Assembly (NCBI GenBank): GCA_002451065.1
Contig: DKBC01000040.1
Location: forward strand, 3,106 to 8,389
Reading direction: 5' to 3'
Length of the DNA stretch: 5,284 nucleotides
From: Betaproteobacteria bacterium UBA6910
GTDB taxonomy: Bacteria; Pseudomonadota; Gammaproteobacteria; Burkholderiales; UBA6910
The notes beneath the pieces are model-generated. The model made no database searches. It saw only the letters and a program-made list of their open reading frames with translations, and was not told where the DNA came from. Both the position numbers and the translations under genes were made by a program. This document shows, piece by piece, positions 1 through 5,170 of the stretch. How positions within the stretch are numbered: the stretch's first letter is position 1; every line of letters starts with the position of its first letter.

Positions 1-593
1 AAGTAGATCACCAGGTCGGTGACCGATGGCACGCCGGCGATCAGCAAAGGGGCGGAATAGGAGCCCGCCACCGCGAACAGGGCATAGAGGTCGCTGGAGA
101 ATGCCCTGCACAACCAGAGCGACAGCAGACAGGCAAACACCACTCCGACAGCCGCCGGTGTCGGCTGCAGGAAGCCGTAGAAAAGATGGGCGCCGTAGAT
201 CGACAGAAACAGGATCACCACGCCGCCGGCGGGCAGCAGCCCCGCATAGTGGCGGTGTTTGTCGCGCAGCAGGAATCCCGCGCCGATCATGACGAAGCCG
301 AAAATTGCGGCAAACGTTACCTGCCGCACCGGGGTCAGCCAGCCGCTTTCGACCGCCAGGCGGATGAGGTAGGCGGCCGCCAGTACCAGCGCAACCGCTC
401 CGCCCCACCCCAGGATGCTGGTCACCAGAGACGGGCGGTCTTCTCCTCCCGGCTTCGCCGGTGCCGCCTTGGCGGTATCGCCCTGGGAAGGCTGCGCCGG
501 CGGCGGAGCGCTTGCCTTCGGCAACAAGGACTCGACCCGGCCCAGCCGTGTTTCGATTGCGGCGAGCCGCTTTTCGATCTCTCCCGGATTCAT
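1..593 (-). CDS. DUF2339 family multi-pass membrane protein (N-terminal part, cut by window edge)
   Basis: The minus-strand frame is open from the ATG at 593-591 to the left edge, giving 197 codons with no stop. Residues 1-24 (MNPGEIEKRLAAIETRLGRV...) look like a short coiled coil. A Pro/Ala-rich linker follows (about 25-52), then about five hydrophobic segments near 57-80, 91-109, 118-141, 146-162 and 169-187. The pattern PAGGVVILFLSIYGAHLFYG, followed by a segment ending SYSAPLLIAG, resembles DUF2339 (PF10101), a large inner-membrane family of unknown function whose members usually have many more helices. The full protein is therefore probably several times longer than what is visible. A strong Shine-Dalgarno sequence supports the start. 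It lies downstream of queG on the same strand but is separated by a 177-bp repeat-rich gap, so co-transcription is uncertain. The family assignment is from pattern memory; no function can be given. Confidence 0.82.
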   Translation of the reverse strand, partial: MNPGEIEKRLAAIETRLGRVESLLPKASAPPPAQPSQGDTAKAAPAKPGGEDRPSLVTSILGWGGAVALVLAAAYLIRLAVESGWLTPVRQVTFAAIFGFVMIGAGFLLRDKHRHYAGLLPAGGVVILFLSIYGAHLFYGFLQPTPAAVGVVFACLLSLWLCRAFSSDLYALFAVAGSYSAPLLIAGVPSVTDLVIY

Positions 594-599
594 GTCTCC

Positions 600-606
600 C
601 CTCCTT
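600..606 (-). promoter_or_regulatory. Strong ribosome binding site for the DUF2339 gene
   Basis: On the minus strand AAGGAGG lies six bases before the ATG at 593. This is a near-perfect Shine-Dalgarno sequence at good spacing, and it fixes the start of a gene whose end lies outside the window. None of the other genes here has a site this strong. Confidence 0.8.
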
Positions 607-653
607 CCGTCCCTGCCTGATCCCTCAAGCAATAGCGCCCAAGCGCGCTTCTA

Positions 654-716
654 CCGTTCACGCGTTACGCGCTATGCGTAACGCGTGATGGGTGATGGGT
701 AACGACCCACGACCGA
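654..716. repeat. Degenerate heptanucleotide tandem array
   Basis: From 654 the sequence can be read as nine consecutive 7-mers, each ending in A: CCGTTCA, CGCGTTA, CGCGCTA, TGCGTAA, CGCGTGA, TGGGTGA, TGGGTAA, CGACCCA, CGACCGA. The loose consensus is YGSGTNA. Short phased heptamer arrays of this type occur in intergenic DNA of some bacteria. The array fills most of the gap between queG and the DUF2339 gene and contains a perfect hairpin (658-688). A function cannot be told from sequence. Confidence 0.6.
658..688. other. Perfect 13-bp inverted repeat (hairpin) between queG and the DUF2339 gene
   Basis: TCACGCGTTACGC (658-670) is exactly complementary to GCGTAACGCGTGA (676-688), with a 5-base loop GCTAT. 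It is downstream of the queG stop and 65 bases upstream of the DUF2339 ATG, both on the minus strand. No T-run follows on either strand, so a classical intrinsic terminator is not supported. It could stall transcription, protect mRNA ends or bind a dimeric protein. A second small hairpin, ACCGAT-CACC-ATCGGT, lies at 712-727. Confidence 0.6.
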
Positions 717-755
717 TCACCATCGGTTGAGCCATCCACCTTTCCCTGCGCCCTC

Positions 756-776
756 TTCACGGGTCACCGGTCACCG
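756..776 (-). repeat. Three heptamers overlapping the queG stop codon
   Basis: On the minus strand the units are CGGTGAC (776-770), CGGTGAC (769-763) and CCGTGAA (762-756). The TGA of the first unit is the queG stop codon (773-771). The GGTGA core is the same as in the 13-bp repeats after amiC and after the DUF3047 gene, so these look like variants of one repeat type. Confidence 0.55.
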
Positions 777-1853
777 CTTGTCGTGCCGTGCGAGCGCCCA
801 GGCGACATGCTCACGCACGAGCGCGGATGCGTAATCAGCCCGGGCGCCCAGCGCTTCCACAACGTCCCGCGACGTCGGCGCATTGCCGAGCCCCACCGCA
901 AGGTTGCGCAGCCAGCGCAAATAGCCGATGCGGCGAATTGCGCTGCCCGCAAGGCGGTCCTGGAACTGCCCTTCGGTCCAGCCGAAGAGCTCGATCAGCG
1001 TCGTGTCGTCCAGTCCGCTCCTGACTGCGAAATCCGGCTCCGCGCTCGGTGCTGCGAAGCGGTTCCACGGGCAGACAAGCTGGCAGTCGTCGCAGCCGTA
1101 GACGCGATTCCCGATGAGCGGACGCAGCGCTTCGGGAATCGCGCTCTTGTGCTCGATAGTGAGGTAGGAAATGCAACGGCGCGCATCAAGCTGATAGGGC
1201 GCAACGATGGCGCGCGTCGGGCACACGTCCAGGCACTTTTGACAGGACCCGCAATGGTCGTCCCGGGGGCCGTCTACGGGCAATGCCAGGTCAGTGTAGA
1301 TCTCGCCAAGAAAGAAATACGATCCCGCCTCGCGATTGAGAAGCAGCGTGTGCTTGCCCCGCCACCCCAGGCCTGCCTTGCCCGCCAGTTCCACTTCCAT
1401 GACGGGCGCACTGTCAGTAAACGCGCGGTAACGGAACCCTTCGACGCAGTCGCTGATGCGATCGGCCAGGCGCTGCAGCCGCTTACGCATCACGGCATGG
1501 TAGTCGCGGCCGGTCGCGTAACGCGAAATGAACGCCCGCGCGCCGTCATTCAATACGGTCTCGCTGTCGCGCACCTGCGCCGGCCAGTAGTTCATGCGTG
1601 CCGCGATGACCCGCACGGTGCCCGGGACGAGCGTGCCCGGCCGCGCCCGATCCGCCCCGTGCCGTGCCATATAATCCATCTCGCCGTGAAACCCCCGGCC
1701 AAGCCAGTCGAGGAGGCGCGCCTCCGCCGCGGACAGGTCGGCATCGGCGATGCCGACCTGCTGGAAGCCGAGCTCGCTTCCCCAGCGCTTGATCTGGCGC
1801 GCGAGGTCCGCTCGACCGGCTGGCGATAAATTTGCGACTGCCGCCCTTTGCAT
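771..1853 (-). CDS. queG: Epoxyqueuosine reductase QueG
   Basis: QueG reduces epoxyqueuosine to queuosine at position 34 of GUN-anticodon tRNAs, the last step of queuosine synthesis; it is a cobalamin and [4Fe-4S] enzyme of the cytosol. The 360-residue product aligns along its whole length with my memory of E. coli QueG: LGFQQVGIADADL (28-40), FHGEMDYMARHG (55-66), RYATGRDYH (111-119), GLGWRGKHTLLLNREAGS (161-178). The Fe-S ligands are visible as C201xxC204xxC207xxxC211P and C254xxC257xxxC261P, with a conserved C227. Asp147 in FTDSAPV matches the proposed catalytic acid. IRRIGYLRWLRNLAV (306-320) is a HEAT-like C-terminal motif. The ATG at 1853 is chosen because homologues start near here; the open frame extends to 2036 but only through non-conserved sequence inside tsaE. 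No clear Shine-Dalgarno is seen. The start overlaps the proposed divergent start of tsaE. Confidence 0.96.
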   Translation of the reverse strand: MQRAAVANLSPAGRADLARQIKRWGSELGFQQVGIADADLSAAEARLLDWLGRGFHGEMDYMARHGADRARPGTLVPGTVRVIAARMNYWPAQVRDSETVLNDGARAFISRYATGRDYHAVMRKRLQRLADRISDCVEGFRYRAFTDSAPVMEVELAGKAGLGWRGKHTLLLNREAGSYFFLGEIYTDLALPVDGPRDDHCGSCQKCLDVCPTRAIVAPYQLDARRCISYLTIEHKSAIPEALRPLIGNRVYGCDDCQLVCPWNRFAAPSAEPDFAVRSGLDDTTLIELFGWTEGQFQDRLAGSAIRRIGYLRWLRNLAVGLGNAPTSRDVVEALGARADYASALVREHVAWALARHDKR

Positions 1854-2339
1854 AGTTCCGATAATAGTCGCGCGCGCGACACCATTGCCCGCTTTCTTCC
1901 GGGCCCGGAGGACACGGCAGCGCTGGGCGCTGCTCTGGCGTCCTGCCTCGAGCCGGGGCTTGTCATCTACCTCTCCGGGGAGCTTGGCGCAGGCAAAACC
2001 ACCCTTGCCCGCGGCCTGCTGCGCGGCCTGGGGCACACCGGGCCGGTCAAGAGTCCGTCATACGCACTGGTTGAAGTTTATAAATTTTCTAGGTTATACT
2101 TGTATCACTTTGATTTTTATCGCTTCAACGATCCGGCTGAGCTTGACGAGGCCGGCTTTCGGGACTACTTCGGTCCCGGTGCCGTGTGCCTGGTGGAATG
2201 GCCGGAGAAGGCAGCGGGCGCATTGCCCGCCGCGGACATAAGGGTCGATCTCAAGATAAGGGGATCGGGACGACAGGCAGAGGTACGCGCAGACACGGAG
2301 GCTGGACGGATTTGTTTGGCGCGACTGGAAACGCATTGA
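1848..2339 (+). CDS. tsaE: tRNA threonylcarbamoyladenosine synthesis ATPase TsaE
   Basis: TsaE is the small P-loop ATPase that works with TsaB and TsaD to make t6A at position 37 of ANN-decoding tRNAs. The 163-residue reading has Walker A SGELGAGKTTLAR (43-55), the switch-like segment VKSPSYALVEVY (67-78; many homologues have SPT where this has SPS), the HFDFYRFND motif (87-95) and LVEWPE (115-120). Length is close to the family norm of about 155. The only standard start codon in frame is TTG at 1848, without a Shine-Dalgarno sequence, and it overlaps the queG start on the other strand by 6 bp. Homology begins around residue 15, so a later non-standard start such as ATT at 1884 is possible. 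An AT-rich patch near 2072-2126 is out of keeping with the GC-rich gene. The stop overlaps the proposed amiC start, which suggests translational coupling. Confidence 0.93.
   Translation: MHSSDNSRARDTIARFLPGPEDTAALGAALASCLEPGLVIYLSGELGAGKTTLARGLLRGLGHTGPVKSPSYALVEVYKFSRLYLYHFDFYRFNDPAELDEAGFRDYFGPGAVCLVEWPEKAAGALPAADIRVDLKIRGSGRQAEVRADTEAGRICLARLETH
2071..2100 (+). promoter_or_regulatory. Candidate sigma-70 promoter inside tsaE, upstream of amiC
   Basis: TTGAAG (2071-2076) and TATACT (2095-2100) are separated by 18 bp and match the sigma-70 -35 and -10 boxes at 4/6 and 5/6 positions. They sit in an AT-rich patch inside GC-rich coding sequence, about 235 bp before amiC. Such a promoter would let amiC be expressed independently of tsaE. 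This rests on sequence resemblance only; the residues encoded here (EVYKF...HFDFYRF) are themselves conserved and partly force A/T codons. Confidence 0.3.
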
Positions 2340-3607
2340 CGGTGCGTTGGTGGCGAGCGGTTCGCCTGCTCGCCCCGCTGCTTCTTGCGCTTCCGGCTGC
2401 CGCCCAGACCCCAGAGGTCACTGCCGCCCGTATCTGGCCGGCCTCCGAATATACGCGCGTCACGCTGGAATCCAGCCGCCCCCTCCAGTACCGCGCGTTC
2501 AGCCTGCAGGAGCCGGAGCGACTGGTCGTCGACCTCGAGGGGGTTGACCCCAGCCAGCCGCTCCGGGAACTCGCGGACAAGGTGAGCGCGAACGATCCCT
2601 ACGTTCAGGGCGTGCGCATCGGTCACTTCAAGCCGGGCGTCCTGCGGCTGGTATTTGATCTCAAGAGTGAAATCCGGCCGCAGGCCTTCAGACTCGCGCC
2701 CATCGGAGATTACGGGCATCGCCTCGTGCTGGATCTCTATCCGACGCAGGCGAACGATCCCCTGCTCGCCTTTCTCGACAGCCTCGATGCCGAGCGCGCG
2801 GCACTGTCGGGGGCCAAGCCGGCGGATGAGCCGGGCCAGACGGCGCACGGCGCGCCCGGCCCCGCCGCCCCGGCACGCAAGGCGGCACCACGCTTCATCA
2901 TCATTGCGATCGATCCAGGGCATGGCGGAGAGGATCCCGGGGCTCTCGGACGCGGCGGTACCTATGAGAAGGATGTGACGCTTGCCATCTCCCGCAAGCT
3001 GAAGCGCCGCATCGACGAGGAACCGAACATGCGGGCGATCCTGGTGCGGGACGGCGACTACTTCATACCGCTGCGGACGCGCGTTGAAAAGGCGCGACGG
3101 GTGCGCGCGGATCTTTTCGTCTCGATCCACGCCGACGCCTTCGTGCGCCCGCATGCCCGCGGGTCCTCTGTATTCGCGCTCTCCGAGCGCGGAGCGACCT
3201 CCGAGGCGGCGCGCTGGCTCGCCAAAACGGAAAACGACGCTGACCTCATCGGCGGCGTCAATCTCGACGTGCCGGATCCGTATTTGAAGCAGACGTTGCT
3301 CGATCTGTCACAGACGGCCAGCATCAACGACAGTCTCAAACTTGGACGAGCAGTGCTCGACAAGCTCGGCGCCATCAATGCCCTGCACAAGCCGCATGTG
3401 GAGCAGGCCGGCTTTGCAGTGCTCAAGGCGCCCGACATTCCCTCGATCCTCGTTGAAACGGCATTCATCAGCAACCCGCAGGAAGAGCGCAAGCTGAGAA
3501 ACCGTGCGTATCAGGAGAAATTTGCGGACGCGATATTTGGCGGAATTAAGCGCTATCTCGCGAAGAATCCGCCGCTTGCACGTGACCGCCTCGTCTTCAA
3601 CCCGTGA
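2336..3607 (+). CDS. amiC: N-acetylmuramoyl-L-alanine amidase, AmiB/AmiC type
   Basis: This periplasmic zinc amidase cleaves the bond between muramic acid and the stem peptide, splitting septal peptidoglycan during daughter-cell separation. The 423-residue product has a signal peptide (about 1-23, LLAPLLLALPAAA then Q), an AMIN domain (about 27-137, ARIWPASEYTRVTLES, PERLVVDLEGV), a Pro/Ala-rich linker (about 160-185) and an Amidase_3 domain (about 186-408). Zinc and catalytic residues are visible: His196 (DPGHGGEDPGA), Glu211 (YEKDVTLA), His265 (SIHADAF) and Glu374 (LVETAFISN). The insert DLIGGVN...INALHKPHVEQ (about 303-357) matches the self-inhibitory helix region of AmiB/AmiC, implying activation by an EnvC/NlpD-like partner. 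I chose TTG at 2336 because GGA lies 6 bases upstream and it overlaps the tsaE stop; GTG at 2342 is an equally fair start. Upstream extension into tsaE to 2186 is non-conserved. No mutL follows, unlike many relatives. Confidence 0.95.
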   Translation: MTVRWWRAVRLLAPLLLALPAAAQTPEVTAARIWPASEYTRVTLESSRPLQYRAFSLQEPERLVVDLEGVDPSQPLRELADKVSANDPYVQGVRIGHFKPGVLRLVFDLKSEIRPQAFRLAPIGDYGHRLVLDLYPTQANDPLLAFLDSLDAERAALSGAKPADEPGQTAHGAPGPAAPARKAAPRFIIIAIDPGHGGEDPGALGRGGTYEKDVTLAISRKLKRRIDEEPNMRAILVRDGDYFIPLRTRVEKARRVRADLFVSIHADAFVRPHARGSSVFALSERGATSEAARWLAKTENDADLIGGVNLDVPDPYLKQTLLDLSQTASINDSLKLGRAVLDKLGAINALHKPHVEQAGFAVLKAPDIPSILVETAFISNPQEERKLRNRAYQEKFADAIFGGIKRYLAKNPPLARDRLVFNP

Positions 3608-3673
3608 TGAGTATCGGTGATAAGAAATGCGGCACTTCCTGTCACCATTTCTCATCGCCGTTTCTCATCACCC
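3602..3673. repeat. 13-bp-period inverted repeat array at the amiC stop codon
   Basis: Two plus-strand units, CCGTGATGAGTAT (3602-3614) and CGGTGATAAGAAA (3615-3627), are followed by three minus-strand units read from 3673 leftwards: GGGTGATGAGAAA, CGGCGATGAGAAA and TGGTGACAGGAAG (ending at 3635). The amiC TGA (3605-3607) lies in the first unit. The arms fold as a 14-position stem, 3616-3629 with 3646-3659, with one mismatch, one G-T pair and a 16-base loop. There is no T-run, so terminator function is only possible, not shown. The same unit type recurs at 5165-5284. Confidence 0.65.
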
Positions 3674-3726
3674 GGTTTCACGACCGTTTGCGCCTCACCG
3701 ATGAGTGACGGCCAAACAACCAACAA

Positions 3727-3798
3727 CGTCATCCCCGCCAAGCCGGGGAGCCAGGGGACCCTCGCATTCTCTGGATGCCCGCCTGTGCGGACATGACG
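3727..3798. repeat. REP/MITE-like dispersed inverted repeat (72 bp) reaching into the nuclease gene
   Basis: The ends are inverted copies: CGTCATCCCCGCC...CCAG (3727-3754) and CTGG...CATGACG (3771-3798) are mutually complementary at roughly 20 of 28 positions. Each arm also holds its own short palindrome, for example TCCCCG...CGGGGA. The layout 'CGTCAT-cccGC-...-CTGGATGCCCGCCTG-GCGG-CATGACG' resembles a repeat scattered in intergenic DNA of many proteobacteria. It is non-coding itself, but its right end carries the ATG I use for the next gene. Copy number in this genome cannot be seen from one window. Confidence 0.65.
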
Positions 3799-4320
3799 AA
3801 GTTGGGACGCATCGGATCCTTTCTCGCCGTATTCCTTCTCGCCGTTCCTCTCGCCGCTCAGGCGATTCGTCTGGATGGCCCGCTTCGGGTTGTCGCCGTG
3901 CACGACGGCGACACCGTGACTGTGCTGGAAAACAAACGGACGCTGCGCGTCCGGCTGACAGACATCGATGCGCCCGAGCTCGGCCAGCCGTACGGCAAGC
4001 GCGCCAAGGGGTCTCTCTCCGTGCTTTGCTTCAGCAAGCCGGCCGAGCTCGAAATTCGGGGCCGTGATCGATACGGGCGCCTGCTCGCGCGGCTGAAATG
4101 CGCCGGGGTGGACGCCAATGCCGAGCAGGTTCGCCGCGGTTTGGCGTGGGTCTACACCCGGTACGCGCGAGCCGACTCGCCGCTCCACGCCGTGCAGCTC
4201 GAGGCACAGGCCGCCCGCCGGGGGTTATGGGCGGATCCGGCACCGACCCCGCCCTGGGAATGGCGGCGGCAGCGCCGAACGGCGGCCCGCTCGAGCGTGC
4301 CCGCAGAATCGTCACACTAG
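3793..4320 (+). CDS. Secreted thermonuclease-family (SNase-like) nuclease
   Basis: This is predicted to be a calcium-dependent phosphodiesterase of the staphylococcal nuclease OB-fold family, exported to the periplasm or outside. The 175-residue product has a signal peptide (1-24: basic start MTKLGR, hydrophobic core SFLAVFLLAVPL, AAQA cleavage site). The SNase domain spans about 29-150. Residues equivalent to the S. aureus active site are all present: Asp38 and Asp40 (HDGDT), Arg54 (RVRL), Asp59 and Glu62 (DIDAPE) and Arg96 (DRYGRLLARL). EQVRRGLAWVYTRY and EAQAARRGLWAD are typical C-terminal family motifs. The last 25 residues are Pro/Arg-rich and poorly defined. The ATG at 3793 gives the cleanest signal peptide; ATG 3775 and TTG 3802 are alternatives. 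No good Shine-Dalgarno is seen, and the start falls in a REP-like repeat. The substrate could be DNA, RNA or both. No partner genes suggest a specific role. Confidence 0.88.
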   Translation: MTKLGRIGSFLAVFLLAVPLAAQAIRLDGPLRVVAVHDGDTVTVLENKRTLRVRLTDIDAPELGQPYGKRAKGSLSVLCFSKPAELEIRGRDRYGRLLARLKCAGVDANAEQVRRGLAWVYTRYARADSPLHAVQLEAQAARRGLWADPAPTPPWEWRRQRRTAARSSVPAESSH

Positions 4321-4326
4321 ATAGAA

Positions 4327-4343
4327 CCTGTTTCATATACAGG
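4327..4343. other. Small inverted repeat between the nuclease and DUF3047 genes
   Basis: CCTGT (4327-4331) pairs with ACAGG (4339-4343) around a 7-base loop. A competing pairing, GTTTC (4330-4334) with GAAAC (4355-4359 region), is also possible. It starts seven bases after the nuclease stop. It may be a weak terminator or processing site, but there is no T-run, and a 5-bp stem could be chance. Confidence 0.2.
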
Positions 4344-4387
4344 CACCCCTGCACGAAACCGGATTAACATGTGAGCGTTGTCCGGCA

Positions 4388-5170
4388 TTGGCCTCGCCCG
4401 TGTTCACCCGATCCAAGCTCCTGGTGCCTGTCTTTCTCCTGGTCGCGGGCTGCGCCCCGTTTGCGGAGCGCCCGACGCCCGGGGCCGTCGCATTGCCGTT
4501 CGTCAAGAGCTTCGCTTCTGCCAGTCTCGGTGATGCGTCCGCGTCGGGCTGGCAGCAGTGGGAGTTTTCGCGCTTCAAGAAGCCCACGCGCTACCAGCTG
4601 GTGAAGGACGCCGGCCAGGTGGTGGTCAAGGCCACTGCGGACGGATCCGCCTCAGGTTTGAGACATCCCCTGACGCTGGACCCTCTCGCCTACCCCGTCA
4701 TTACGTGGCGCTGGAAAGTAAATGAGCTGATCGAGTCAGCCGACAATACGCGAAGGGAAGCGGAGGACTCGCCGGTGCGGGTGCTTGTCACCTTCGATGG
4801 AGACATCGAGACGCTGCCCTTCGCAGAGCGGCTGCTGTTCGACGACTTCCACGTGCTGACCGGCCGGCGCATGCCGTACGCGACGCTGGTCTACATCTGG
4901 GAGAACCACGTGCATGCGGGCGCGGTGGTACCGAACGCCCATACCGCCCGCATCAAGATGATCGTCGCGGACAGCGGACCGGAGAACCTCGGTCGATGGC
5001 ACACCGTCACACGCAACGTCGTCGCCGATTTCCGGCGTGCCTTTGGCGAGGAACCCGGAACGATCACCTCAGTCGGCATCATGACCGACACCGACAACAC
5101 CAGGACGAAGGCGGAGGCGTTCTACGGCGATATCGAGTTCCGCCCTGCGCCCCGGGGGCGGTACTGGTGA
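4388..5170 (+). CDS. DUF3047 family putative lipoprotein
   Basis: The 260-residue product begins with a lipoprotein-type signal: basic FTRSK, a hydrophobic core LLVPVFLL and lipobox VAGC with Cys22 as the likely lipidated residue. It is probably anchored in the inner or outer membrane facing the periplasm. The rest resembles DUF3047 (PF11249): YPVITWRWKVNE (102-113), PVRVLVTFDGD (129-139), RMPYATLVYIWENH (161-174), RIKMIVADSG (188-197) and SVGIMTDTDNTRTKAEAFYGDI (228-249). The family has no known function; the final Asp/Asn-rich motif plus GDI is reminiscent of jelly-roll sugar-binding folds, which is inference only. The start is TTG 4388 or GTG 4400; both keep the signal intact and neither has a clear ribosome site. 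The gene is 67 bp from the nuclease gene on the same strand, so co-transcription is possible. The final Trp and stop codons lie in the first unit of a tandem repeat. Confidence 0.85.
   Translation: MASPVFTRSKLLVPVFLLVAGCAPFAERPTPGAVALPFVKSFASASLGDASASGWQQWEFSRFKKPTRYQLVKDAGQVVVKATADGSASGLRHPLTLDPLAYPVITWRWKVNELIESADNTRREAEDSPVRVLVTFDGDIETLPFAERLLFDDFHVLTGRRMPYATLVYIWENHVHAGAVVPNAHTARIKMIVADSGPENLGRWHTVTRNVVADFRRAFGEEPGTITSVGIMTDTDNTRTKAEAFYGDIEFRPAPRGRYW

Noticed and set aside
783..1829. Long plus-strand open frame (348 codons) opposite queG
   Set aside because: It is fully antisense to queG, whose Fe-S and active-site motifs are unmistakable. The translation is Arg/Ala-rich without domains, as expected for a shadow frame in GC-rich DNA.
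1854..2036. N-terminal extension of QueG by 61 residues
   Set aside because: The extension lies inside tsaE coding sequence and has no resemblance to QueG proteins, which begin near the ATG at 1853.
2186..2335. N-terminal extension of the amidase by 50 residues
   Set aside because: It overlaps tsaE, is rich in Gly/Arg and would bury the signal peptide; TTG 2336 or GTG 2342 places it correctly.
2165..3154. Long minus-strand open frame (329 codons) opposite tsaE and amiC
   Set aside because: It is antisense to two well-supported genes, has low-complexity composition and shows no recognisable motif.
3616..3659. Intrinsic terminator after amiC
   Set aside because: The stem is fair, but it is AT-rich with a mismatch and lacks a following T-run. 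It is reported as a repeat hairpin instead.
3652..4188. Minus-strand open frame (178 codons) across the REP-like repeat and opposite the nuclease gene
   Set aside because: It overlaps a clear SNase domain on the other strand and part of it translates a repeat; no domain is seen.
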